From JAEXOD01 sp964652025 (GTDB lineage Bacteria > Bacteroidota > Ignavibacteria > Ignavibacteriales > Melioribacteraceae), in contig CAZYZX010000002.1 in the NCBI GenBank assembly GCA_964652025.1, positions 248,001 to 312,000 of the forward strand: a stretch of 64,000 nucleotides of DNA. The letters are read 5' to 3'. The notes beneath the pieces were generated by a model that did no database searches, had not been told where the DNA came from, and saw nothing but the letters and a program-made list of their open reading frames with translations. A program made the translations under genes and the position numbers. The number at the start of each line of letters is the position of its first letter. Position 1 is the first letter of the stretch. Below are positions 44,946 to 53,785 of the stretch, in pieces.

Positions 44946-46373
44946 TTAGTCTAGAAAATTTTTTATTATGTCACTATATTTGGGATCTTTAAAATCTAAT
45001 TTTAACTTATTTCTAATTTCCGGGGAGTATTTAATAGCTATTTTCAAATTTTCAACTACGTCATCTTGCCTTTTTAAATTAATTAAAACTTTGGCTTTCT
45101 CGTAATAAGCACAACTATACTTTGGATTTCTTTGAATGGTTTCGTTAAATGAATCCAATGCTAAATTAAGGTCTCCCGAATTAGAGTAAATCAACCCCAA
45201 TTTAAACCATGTTTCATAGCTATTTTCCCCCTTTTCTATAGCTATTTTATAATATTCTTTTGCATCTTTTTTGCGTCCAATGTTAAGCAATGCATCAGCT
45301 AATTTAACATAAGCATTAATATAATCTTCATCCAAACTAATTACTTTTTTAAATTCAATTATAGCTTTATAATAATTTTTATTTAATAAAAATATTTCAC
45401 CTTTATTATAATAACACCTTTCAACTTCATAGTCATTTTCAATAGAAATATTATAATAGTATAATGCTTCATCTAATTTACCTAAGCTTTTATAATTTTC
45501 TGCAATATGAAATGGTATTTCATCAGAAGTTATAATAAAATATTCAGTATCCAATATTTCTTTAAACAACTCTATTGCTTCTTCATGCTTACCTAATTTT
45601 TGATAACATAAACCTAATGTAACAATTGCATCAAAGGATTCAAGATTTTTTAGTTCTTCTACAGCTTCTTCATACTTACCTTTATTAAACAAAATTATCC
45701 CTTTAAATTGCTTTAGTTCTGGTTCATCGTCTGGATCACTGTATTCTTCAATTATCTCTAATGCCTCGTCATACATATTAAATTCCATGTAATATGTAAT
45801 TATTTCAAAAAATAATTCATATTTGTTAGATCTATCTATGCTTTCAAGTCCTAATTTTAAATATTCAAATCCAAGTTCTATTTTCTTGTAAACATTTATA
45901 TAAATGGCAGATATTTTAGAATAAGCTTCAAAATCAGCAGGATCTATTTTTATAGCATTTAATAATAATTCTTCAGCTTCCTCATATTTTCCCAATTTAG
46001 ATTTCGCATCAGCTAAATTATTTAAACATTCAATATTAATAGGTGATAATTGGATACACTTTGTAAGATAATATTCTGCTTCTTCATATCTATTAAGTTT
46101 TAAACAGTATACGCCTTTATAATATAAAAATTCACTGAAATAAGGATAACGTTCTATTATCCTATCCATAACTTCTTCCATTTGAGGGAAATTATATACA
46201 AGGACTTCATCAAGTCTTTCCATAATTTCTTCTTCCATGTCTTCTATAAAAAACGTTTCCCTACCTTGTTCGATGTACTCAAGATAAGTATTAAATTTTT
46301 CTACAAACTTGGATATTTCTTCTTCGTGATACTCTTCGTAATAGTCTGAAAATAAGTCAGATAGGAAAAACAT
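44946..46373 (-). CDS. Tetratricopeptide-repeat protein
   Basis: A 475-residue protein made almost wholly of TPR units (A..L...GKYEEAEELLLNAIKIDPADFEA and about ten more copies). The acidic N-terminal 60 residues (YYEEYHEEEISKF) are not TPR. No signal peptide is present, so it is probably a cytosolic scaffold. AAGGAG precedes the ATG. It shares a transcript with aroE but a functional link is not evident. Confidence 0.88.
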   Translation of the reverse strand: MFFLSDLFSDYYEEYHEEEISKFVEKFNTYLEYIEQGRETFFIEDMEEEIMERLDEVLVYNFPQMEEVMDRIIERYPYFSEFLYYKGVYCLKLNRYEEAEYYLTKCIQLSPINIECLNNLADAKSKLGKYEEAEELLLNAIKIDPADFEAYSKISAIYINVYKKIELGFEYLKLGLESIDRSNKYELFFEIITYYMEFNMYDEALEIIEEYSDPDDEPELKQFKGIILFNKGKYEEAVEELKNLESFDAIVTLGLCYQKLGKHEEAIELFKEILDTEYFIITSDEIPFHIAENYKSLGKLDEALYYYNISIENDYEVERCYYNKGEIFLLNKNYYKAIIEFKKVISLDEDYINAYVKLADALLNIGRKKDAKEYYKIAIEKGENSYETWFKLGLIYSNSGDLNLALDSFNETIQRNPKYSCAYYEKAKVLINLKRQDDVVENLKIAIKYSPEIRNKLKLDFKDPKYSDIIKNFLD

Positions 46374-46516
46374 AAGTCTCCTTTTTTTTAATACAAATTT
46401 AATAAAAATTTACAATAAATGTAAGTTAATTATTAATTAATATTCAAGAAATATTTTTAATATTTGTTATAAAAATCTTATTTTTGAAAATATTTTTTAA
46501 CAAATTTAGGAGTTAT

Positions 46517-47197
46517 ATGCCTGATAGTGAGGCGCTTAAACAGAAAGCTGCAAAAAGAGCAGTTGATTTTATCCATTCCGGTATGGTTGTAGGTCTTGGT
46601 ACTGGTTCTACAACTAATTATGCGTTAAAGTATTTAGCAGAACAGATTGATAAAGGTATTATTAATAACATTAAAGGTATTCCTAGTTCTTATGCAACAG
46701 AAAGATTAGCTTTAGAATTAGGTATAGAATTAACCGACCTTTCAAAACATCCTATTATTGATTTAACAATTGATGGTGCGGATGAAGTAGACCCACAAAA
46801 AAATTTAATTAAGGGTGGTGGCGGTGCATTACTTAAAGAGAAAATAATTGCACAAGCTACTAAAAGAGAAATTATTATTGTTGATGAAACAAAATTATCG
46901 CCAGCTTTGGGCACTAAATGGGTTTTGCCTGTAGAAGTTGTTCCATTTGCTTATGCAAGTGAAAAACATTTTTTAGAAATTTTAGGCGCTCAGGTAACAC
47001 TTAGAAAAGTTAATGGTGATATTTTTTTAACTGATGAAAACAACTACATCTTAGATTGCAATTTTGGCATAATTAACGATCCAGTAGAATTAGCATCTAA
47101 ACTAAATGAACGTGCTGGTATTGTTGAACATGGCTTGTTTATTAATTTATGCCATACTTTAATTGTTGCTACAGAAACTGGTATTATTGAAAAATAG
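46517..47197 (+). CDS. rpiA: Ribose-5-phosphate isomerase A
   Basis: A 226-residue enzyme interconverting ribose-5-phosphate and ribulose-5-phosphate. It shows VGLGTGSTTNYAL near residues 21-33, TIDGADEVDP with catalytic acids near 85-94 and KGGGGALLKEK. A TTG at 46484 would extend the frame by 11 residues, but AGGAG at 46508-46512 places the true start at the ATG 46517. It is divergent from the TPR gene and ends before a strong terminator. Confidence 0.95.
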   Translation: MPDSEALKQKAAKRAVDFIHSGMVVGLGTGSTTNYALKYLAEQIDKGIINNIKGIPSSYATERLALELGIELTDLSKHPIIDLTIDGADEVDPQKNLIKGGGGALLKEKIIAQATKREIIIVDETKLSPALGTKWVLPVEVVPFAYASEKHFLEILGAQVTLRKVNGDIFLTDENNYILDCNFGIINDPVELASKLNERAGIVEHGLFINLCHTLIVATETGIIEK

Positions 47198-47222
47198 ATA
47201 TTAATTTTTAAATTGCTAAGCC

Positions 47223-47252
47223 AAAAAAAAGCCCCAAATTTGGGGCTTTTTT
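47223..47252. terminator. Bidirectional terminator between rpiA and nrdJ
   Basis: GCCCC (47231-47235) and GGGGC (47242-47246), with AAA/TTT pairs inside, form a GC stem; A8 and T6 runs flank it. It serves rpiA on the plus strand and nrdJ on the minus strand. Confidence 0.88.
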
Positions 47253-47271
47253 AATAATGCTTTTATAACTA

Positions 47272-50200
47272 TTAAGAGCAACCAGTTGTATTACCACATG
47301 TTTTGCAATATAAGCATGTACCTTGCCTTACCATAGTATTGCTTTGGCAAACATCGCAAATATCACCCGTATAACCTAAACTTCTTGCTTCTTCATATTT
47401 AGCTTGCTTTTCAGAAATATGGTGATGTCTACCATTCCCTTTCTGCTGTTCGTTTAGTTTTATTTCTTGTTTTTCTAATTGAATAGTTTTAACACTTACT
47501 ACTTCTTCACTTTCATAATCATCGTCATATTCACTTTTATTGCGGGCTTTTAATTCTATTTCTTCTTCAGATACATGTGCTAAATCATATCTGCCTAAAT
47601 AAGTAACAGCTAACTCTCTAAAAATATAATCTATTACAGATGTAGCCATTTTAATTCTATCATTACCAACTACCATTCCACTTGGTTCAAATTTGGTAAA
47701 TACAAAAGCATCAACAAACTCTTCTAATGGCACACCATGCTGTAAACCTAACGATATAGCAATTGCAAAATTATTTAATAAACTTCTAAATGCTGCACCT
47801 TCTTTGTGCATATCCAAAAATATTTCACCTAATTGACCATTTTCATATTCACCTGTTCTTATATAAACAGTTTGACCATTTATTTTGGCTTTTTGTGTAT
47901 ATCCAATTCTTCTATCTGGCAATCTTCTGCGTTTTGCTATATATCTGTGTATTATTTTTTCTGCAACTTTTACTAAGTCGTTACTTTCTTTTGCTTCTAT
48001 AATTTCTTCAGCATCATCACCCGTTATAGCATTTAATGGTTGGGATAGTTTTGAACCATCTCGGTATAAAGCTGTTGCTTTTAAGCCAAGTTTCCAGCCT
48101 AACATATAGCATTCTTCTACATCATTAATTGTAGCTGTGTTTTGCAAATTAATTGTTTTAGAAATAGCTCCCGATAAAAACGGCTGCGCTGCTGCCATAA
48201 CTAATAAATGCGCTTGATGTCTTATAACCCTTTTTCCTTTTTTACCATTTTTGTTTGCACAATCAAACACTGCGTAATGTTCGTTTTTAAGATATGGTGC
48301 ACCCTCTACTGTCATAGTTCCACAAACATAATCGTTTGCCGCTGATATCTCTTCTTTTGTGAATCCTAATTCTTCTAAAACAGAAAATGAAAAATCGTTT
48401 AATTTGTCTTTATCTATTCCTAAGGTCTTTACACAAAAGTCTTCGCCTAATGTGTATTTATTAAAAACAGAGTTAAGGTCAAATGCACCCGATAATGCAC
48501 TTTCTACTTTTTCTAATACTTCTTTTGTAAAACCTTTGATTTTTAATGTTTCTGGATTTATATATGGGCAACCTTGCAAAGTTCCCTTACCTACAGCATA
48601 CTTTTCTATTTCCTCAATTTCCTGTTGGTTATAACCTAAAGTTTTTAATGCGGGTGGTATAGACTGGTTTATAATCTTAAAGTAACCTCCACCTGCTAAT
48701 TTTTTATATTTTACTAAAGCATAATCTGGTTCAATACCTGTCGTATCGCAATCCATTACCAAACCAATAGTTCCAGTTGGTGCAAGCACTGTTACTTGTG
48801 CATTTCTGTATCCATGTTTTTCACCTAATTCAAGTGCTTTGTCTGCATCTTCCCTAGCTGCTTGCAATAAATAATTTGGGCAGTAGTTTTCATTAATTCC
48901 CATTGGAGTTAATGTTAAGCCTTCATATTCACTTTCTTTAGCATTATAAGCAGCTCTTCTATGGTTTCGCATTACTTTAAGCATTTGCTCTTTATTCTGT
49001 TCATATCTTGGGAATGCACCAAGCTCGCTTGCCATTTCTGCACTTGCTGCATATGCATTAAAGTGCATAATAGCAGTTATTGCACCTGTAATTGCTAAAG
49101 CTTCTTGGCTATCGTATGGAATTCCTGCGCGCATTAGCAAGGAACCTAAATTAGCATATCCTAAACCTAAGGTTCTATATAAATAACTTCTTAAAGCAAC
49201 TTCTTTACTAGGGTATTGTGCCATTAAAACACTAATCTCAAGCGCAATAGTCCAAAGCTTTGTTGCATGTCTAAATTCTTGTACCTTAAATATATTTTTT
49301 TCTTCATCATAAAATCTAACTAAATTTAACGATGCTAAATTACATGCTGTGTCATCTAAAAACATGTATTCACTGCATGGGTTGCTTGCTTTTATTTCAC
49401 CATCTGGCAAACATGTATGCCATTCATTTATAGTATCATGATATTGTAAACCCGGATCTGCACAGTTCCATGCCGCAACTGCTATATCGTCCCAAATCTT
49501 TTTAGCCTTTAATACTTTAAAAGGATTTGGTTCTCTGTTTTCCTTTTGTGCTTTTTTAAGTTCGGTTCTCCAATATAAAGCCCAATTTTTATCCTCTAAT
49601 ACCGCATTCATAAATTTATGCGTTACTCTAACAGAGTTATTAGAGTTTTGACCAGATACTGTTGCATATGCTTCACCATTCCAATCCGTATCATAAACTG
49701 GAAATTCTATAGAACGATATCCTAATTTAGCATATTGTATAACCTTTTCTATAAGTTGCTCTGGAACAAACTGTTTACGTGCTTCGTGAATTGCTTGTTT
49801 TAACTTTTTGTTTGTAGTTCTGTTAAACCTATCATTTTCCGGATGTTCTGAGTAACAAGCACTCATTATATTATTGCAATGATAATTACACAACTTGCTA
49901 CCAGCAACAATTGCAGCAACTTTTTGTTCTTCTATTACTTTCCAATTTATATATTCTTCAATATCAGGATGATCTATATCTAAAGTAACCATCTTTGCAG
50001 CTCTTCTTGTAGTGCCGCCAGATTTTATCGCACCAGCAGATCTATCACCAATACGCAAAAAGCTCATTAATCCAGATGACTTACCACCACCACTTAGTGG
50101 TTCATTAATTCCTCTTATGTCAGAAAAATTTGTTCCTGTTCCACTACCATATTTAAATAATCTCGCTTCCCTAACCCAAAGCTCCATTATTCCGCCTTCG

Positions 50201-50829
50201 TTTACCAAATCATCTTTTATTGATTGTATAAAACATGCGTGTGGTTGTGGATGTGTATATGCGTCATTCGATTGAACCATTTCTTTGGTTTCAAAATCAA
50301 CATAATAGTGTCCTTGTGATGGACCGTTAATTCCATATGCCCAATTTAACCCCGTATTAAACCATTGTGGACTATTTGGTGCACACATTTGGTTTGCTAA
50401 CATATAGAACATTTCATCATAGTAAGCTTTTGCATCTTCTTCACTGCTAAAATACTTAGCCTTCCAGCCCCAATATGTCCATGTTCCAGCTAATCTATGA
50501 AAAACTTGTCTTGCATCTGTTTCAGAACCAAATCTTTTATTTGCTGGAATTGATTCTAACTTTTCATAATCAGGTTCGCTTCTTTGTAACCACTCTGGCA
50601 CACCCTCTTCTGCCACTTTTTTGGTGTATACTGGCACCCCTGCTTTTCGCATATACTTGCTTACAAGTATATCTGTTGCTACCTGAGACCAAAAGCTCGG
50701 AACACTCACCTTGTCCATCTTAAAAACAACGCTCTGATCCGTGTTTTTTATCTCAGATACTCTTTCCTCGTACTTTATCCCAAAATCGGCTTCTTTTACC
50801 GCTTTAGTAAAAAGTCTTGTTATCTTCAT
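47272..50829 (-). CDS. nrdJ: Adenosylcobalamin-dependent (class II) ribonucleotide reductase
   Basis: A 1185-residue NrdJ of the long type. The active-site loop NPCSEYMFLDDTACNLASLNL and the GLVMDCDTTGIEPD segment lie in the barrel. Near the C-terminus is a vitamin-B12-dependent RNR extension, and the end carries a Cys-rich tail CDVCQSN..CLYCKTCGN..GCS likely used as zinc site and for re-reduction. It makes deoxyribonucleotides without oxygen, so growth with or without O2 is possible. AAGGG precedes the ATG. No cobalamin riboswitch is visible upstream. Confidence 0.95.
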   Translation of the reverse strand: MKITRLFTKAVKEADFGIKYEERVSEIKNTDQSVVFKMDKVSVPSFWSQVATDILVSKYMRKAGVPVYTKKVAEEGVPEWLQRSEPDYEKLESIPANKRFGSETDARQVFHRLAGTWTYWGWKAKYFSSEEDAKAYYDEMFYMLANQMCAPNSPQWFNTGLNWAYGINGPSQGHYYVDFETKEMVQSNDAYTHPQPHACFIQSIKDDLVNEGGIMELWVREARLFKYGSGTGTNFSDIRGINEPLSGGGKSSGLMSFLRIGDRSAGAIKSGGTTRRAAKMVTLDIDHPDIEEYINWKVIEEQKVAAIVAGSKLCNYHCNNIMSACYSEHPENDRFNRTTNKKLKQAIHEARKQFVPEQLIEKVIQYAKLGYRSIEFPVYDTDWNGEAYATVSGQNSNNSVRVTHKFMNAVLEDKNWALYWRTELKKAQKENREPNPFKVLKAKKIWDDIAVAAWNCADPGLQYHDTINEWHTCLPDGEIKASNPCSEYMFLDDTACNLASLNLVRFYDEEKNIFKVQEFRHATKLWTIALEISVLMAQYPSKEVALRSYLYRTLGLGYANLGSLLMRAGIPYDSQEALAITGAITAIMHFNAYAASAEMASELGAFPRYEQNKEQMLKVMRNHRRAAYNAKESEYEGLTLTPMGINENYCPNYLLQAAREDADKALELGEKHGYRNAQVTVLAPTGTIGLVMDCDTTGIEPDYALVKYKKLAGGGYFKIINQSIPPALKTLGYNQQEIEEIEKYAVGKGTLQGCPYINPETLKIKGFTKEVLEKVESALSGAFDLNSVFNKYTLGEDFCVKTLGIDKDKLNDFSFSVLEELGFTKEEISAANDYVCGTMTVEGAPYLKNEHYAVFDCANKNGKKGKRVIRHQAHLLVMAAAQPFLSGAISKTINLQNTATINDVEECYMLGWKLGLKATALYRDGSKLSQPLNAITGDDAEEIIEAKESNDLVKVAEKIIHRYIAKRRRLPDRRIGYTQKAKINGQTVYIRTGEYENGQLGEIFLDMHKEGAAFRSLLNNFAIAISLGLQHGVPLEEFVDAFVFTKFEPSGMVVGNDRIKMATSVIDYIFRELAVTYLGRYDLAHVSEEEIELKARNKSEYDDDYESEEVVSVKTIQLEKQEIKLNEQQKGNGRHHHISEKQAKYEEARSLGYTGDICDVCQSNTMVRQGTCLYCKTCGNTTGCS

Positions 50830-51143
50830 AAATATTCCCTTGTTAAAAATTTTTATTTTAATATTATTATTTATTTATCTAATCATTTAAAATAATATGC
50901 CTCAACACTTTAAAAAGTATCTTATGCTTTTGCATTTTGTTAAAAAAATTTGTAAGAATTAGAATTTTAGGTGTTTAAATAAACGTTTTTAATCTTTAAA
51001 AACAAATTAAATTTTAAAAAAATAAATCAAAAAATTTATTTTTAATTTTTTTTTAATTCATTTGTTTTATTCAAAAAAATTTTTAATTAAAGTAAAAATT
51101 TTTGTAATTTACTATACAATTTAATTAATTTTAAGAGGATTTT
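50830..51143. other. Intergenic region between divergent nrdJ and malQ
   Basis: A 314-bp AT-rich spacer. It holds the NrdR-like box at 50905-50920; elsewhere only poly-A/T-like tracts. I find no B12-box, ORF or structured RNA. Promoters of both genes must be here, but none stands out. Confidence 0.6.
50905..50920. promoter_or_regulatory. NrdR-box-like palindrome upstream of nrdJ
   Basis: Read on the minus strand the 16 bp begin ATAC and end GTGT, and match the NrdR consensus (acaCwAtATaTwGtgt) at 12 of 16 positions. NrdR represses ribonucleotide reductase genes. NrdR boxes usually come in pairs; only one is seen here, so the call is tentative. Confidence 0.35.
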
Positions 51144-52682
51144 ATGCATTTTAACAGAAGTGCTGGAATATTATTGCACCCAACTTCTTTCCCTGGCAAA
51201 TTTGGTATTGGTGACTTAGGAAAAGAAGCTTATAAATTTATTGACTTTTTGGTTGAAGCTGAACAATACTTATGGCAGACTTTCCCATTAGGTCCAACTG
51301 GCTATGGTGACTCACCCTATCAATGTTTTTCTGCTTTTGCAGGTAATCCACTTTTAATTAGCCCAGAGTTGCTTTATGAAGATGGATTGCTTAATAAAGA
51401 AGATTTAGATAATTACCCAGATTTAAGTGGTTCGCATGTAGATTTTGGTAAGGTTATTCAATTAAAAACCGAACTATTAAAAAAATCATTTAACAACTTT
51501 TTATATACTAAAGATAAATTTTTAGCTGATTACAATAAGTTTTTAGAAAAAAATAATTATTGGCTTAAAGATTTTTCACTTTTTATGGCTTCTAAAGAGT
51601 ATCATAATGGCGTTTCTTGGCAAAATTGGACTCCTGAAATTGCTTTTAGATACGAAGGAGCTGTGGAAAAGTGGACAGACCTACTTAAAGATAGAATAGA
51701 ATATTTTAATTTTACGCAATTTATTTTTGATAAACAGTGGACAGATGTTAAAGATTATGCTACCAAAAATAAAATAAAGATTATTGGAGATTTACCAATA
51801 TTTATCGCTTACGATAGTGCTGACCTTTGGGCAAACAGAAATCTTTTTACTGTTGATGAACATGGCAATCTTATTACTTGTGCCGGCGTTCCACCAGATT
51901 ATTTTAGCCCTACTGGTCAATTATGGGGGAACCCGCTTTATAAATGGGACGAAATGGAAAAGGATGACTTTTTATGGTGGCAAAAAAGATTTTCTAAACT
52001 TTTTGAAATGGTAGATTACGTTAGAATTGACCACTTTAGAGGGTTTGATGCTTTTTATGAAATACCTGGTGATGCAAAAACAGCTGAACATGGTAAATGG
52101 GTTAAAGCACCCGGTGAAAAACTATTTAACACAATTAGACAAAAATTAGGTGACGTTCCAATTATTGCAGAAGATTTAGGAGTGATTACCGAAACTGTTG
52201 AGGAATTAAGAAATAAATTTAATTTTCCTGGAATGAAAATTTTGCAATTTGCTTTTGGTAAAGATGGGGAAAAGAAATTTTTACCACATAATTTTATCCC
52301 AAATTGCATTGTTTATACTGGTTCTCATGATAATGATACTACACGCGGATTTTTTGAAAAAGCTAAAATTGAAGACCCTAATCTTTATAAATGGACTTGC
52401 GACTACTTAGGTTACTATGGAGATAATATTTGTTTTGAAATAATTAGAGAAGCGTATAAATCAGTTGCTAACCTTGTTATTATTCCCTTGCAAGATGTTT
52501 TAAACTTAGGTAGCGAAGCAAGAATGAACTTCCCCGGTAAACTTGGTGGTAATTGGACTTGGCGTTTTACTGAAGGTCAAATATCTGAAGATACTGCTAA
52601 ATCCTTAAAAGATTTAGTAAATCTTTACGAAAGAAATCCTTTTACTAAAAAGAAAGCTGAATATCAAAAAATTGATTATTAA
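51144..52682 (+). CDS. malQ: 4-alpha-glucanotransferase (amylomaltase, GH77)
   Basis: A 512-residue enzyme of normal bacterial amylomaltase length. It shows the N-terminal RSAGILLHPTSFPGKFGIGDLG, the nucleophile Asp in VRIDHFRGFDAFYEIPG, acid/base Glu in IIAEDLGVIT and the third Asp in YTGSHDNDTTRGFF. It transfers glucan segments during glycogen or maltodextrin metabolism. AGAGGA precedes the ATG. It is followed by the TerB-like gene. Confidence 0.95.
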   Translation: MHFNRSAGILLHPTSFPGKFGIGDLGKEAYKFIDFLVEAEQYLWQTFPLGPTGYGDSPYQCFSAFAGNPLLISPELLYEDGLLNKEDLDNYPDLSGSHVDFGKVIQLKTELLKKSFNNFLYTKDKFLADYNKFLEKNNYWLKDFSLFMASKEYHNGVSWQNWTPEIAFRYEGAVEKWTDLLKDRIEYFNFTQFIFDKQWTDVKDYATKNKIKIIGDLPIFIAYDSADLWANRNLFTVDEHGNLITCAGVPPDYFSPTGQLWGNPLYKWDEMEKDDFLWWQKRFSKLFEMVDYVRIDHFRGFDAFYEIPGDAKTAEHGKWVKAPGEKLFNTIRQKLGDVPIIAEDLGVITETVEELRNKFNFPGMKILQFAFGKDGEKKFLPHNFIPNCIVYTGSHDNDTTRGFFEKAKIEDPNLYKWTCDYLGYYGDNICFEIIREAYKSVANLVIIPLQDVLNLGSEARMNFPGKLGGNWTWRFTEGQISEDTAKSLKDLVNLYERNPFTKKKAEYQKIDY

Positions 52683-52693
52683 TTGAGGTTTTG

Positions 52694-53167
52694 ATGTTAA
52701 ACTCGTTAAAAAAACTTTTTTCAAATAGCAAAAATCATGATGAAGTAGTTAATATTATTAAAGATTCAAAAAATTTGCAGATTGCCACTTGCGCTATATT
52801 TTTAGAAATTGCTTATTCTGATGATAATTTTTCTGAAGTAGAAAAAAATCAAGTGTTTAATATCTTAGAACATCAATTTAATTTATCCCCAAGCGAGGTG
52901 GAACAACTAATTGCTTATACTGAAGAAGTTAGAAAAAAAAGTGTAAGCTTATACGAGTTTACAGAAATTATTAACCAATATTTGACCCAAGAAGAAAAGT
53001 ATAAAATTGTGGAAAACTTATGGCGTATTATTTTAGCCGATAATGTTATTAATGCATATGAAGAGTATTTTATAAGAAAAATAAGCGGCAACTTAAATAT
53101 TTCCCATACAGATTTAATTGCCGCTAAATTTGCAGTTAAAGAAGAACTTAAGAATGCTACTTCTTAA
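52694..53167 (+). CDS. TerB-like domain protein
   Basis: A helical protein of 157 aa resembling the TerB/DjlA-N domain: two helical halves with acidic loops, EIAYSDDNFSEVEKNQVFNIL and ILADNVINAYEEYFIRKI, which match the paired acidic metal-binding motifs of that fold. The TTG at 52691 is in frame, but GAGG at 52685-52688 favours the ATG at 52694. No other ter genes are present, so tellurite resistance is not implied. It ends 11 nt inside the end of the convergent gpx gene. Confidence 0.75.
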   Translation: MLNSLKKLFSNSKNHDEVVNIIKDSKNLQIATCAIFLEIAYSDDNFSEVEKNQVFNILEHQFNLSPSEVEQLIAYTEEVRKKSVSLYEFTEIINQYLTQEEKYKIVENLWRIILADNVINAYEEYFIRKISGNLNISHTDLIAAKFAVKEELKNATS

Positions 53168-53714
53168 GTTCTTTTTCTATATCCTCTGTCAATTCTTTCG
53201 ATAATGGTTCAACACCACTTCTATACCTTTTTACAACATTACCATTTTTATCAATTAAAAACTTTTCAAAATTCCACTTAATATCATCTTTACCAGTAAC
53301 TTCGTTATTTGTTAATAAAGCATAAAGTGGCGCTTTATTATCCCCTAAAACTTTAACTTTATCGAACATTGGGAAAGTTACACCAAAATTAGTTGTGCAA
53401 AAATCTTTTATTTCTTCATTTGTTCCGGGTTCTTGATTGCCAAAATCATTGCATGGAAATCCTAATATTTCAAACCCTTTGTTATTATATTTTTGATATA
53501 ACTCTTGTAATCCCTTATACTGCCTTGTATAACCGCATTTGCTTGCAACATTTACTATTAAAAGAACTTTACCTTTATATTTATTTAGTTCAATTTCTTT
53601 ACCGTTAATATCTTTAACCTTAAAGTTTAGAACATTGTGCATTTTACCCTCTTTATTTTGTGCGTTAATTAATATAAAACTTAAAAGCAAAAAAAACGTT
53701 ATATACTTAAACAT
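53157..53714 (-). CDS. Exported glutathione-peroxidase-family enzyme
   Basis: A 185-residue GPx-family peroxidase with an N-terminal signal peptide (cleavage near residue 19, INAQ). The peroxidatic Cys is in NVASKCGYT, the usual Gln/Trp/Asn partners in FPCNDFGNQEPG and KWNFEKFL, and a candidate resolving Cys in DFCTTNFGVTFP. The resolving Cys suggests thioredoxin-type reduction instead of glutathione, as in most bacterial GPx. The signal peptide puts it in the periplasm. AGGAG precedes the ATG. Confidence 0.9.
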   Translation of the reverse strand: MFKYITFFLLLSFILINAQNKEGKMHNVLNFKVKDINGKEIELNKYKGKVLLIVNVASKCGYTRQYKGLQELYQKYNNKGFEILGFPCNDFGNQEPGTNEEIKDFCTTNFGVTFPMFDKVKVLGDNKAPLYALLTNNEVTGKDDIKWNFEKFLIDKNGNVVKRYRSGVEPLSKELTEDIEKELKK

Positions 53715-53785
53715 AGAAACTCCTATTATTTTATCTTAAAAACAGACACGATATCTTTTTAGTTCCTAACAGTGTTTTTTTGATA

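Noticed and set aside
46484..46516. TTG start extending RpiA by 11 residues
   Set aside because: AGGAG at 46508-46512 is correctly spaced for the ATG at 46517, and RpiA proteins begin near that point.
50830..51143. Cobalamin riboswitch before nrdJ
   Set aside because: I looked for a B12-box-like sequence and paired structure and saw none in this AT-rich spacer.
52694..53167. Tellurite-resistance system
   Set aside because: Only a TerB-like domain is present; no terA, terC, terD or related genes are nearby.
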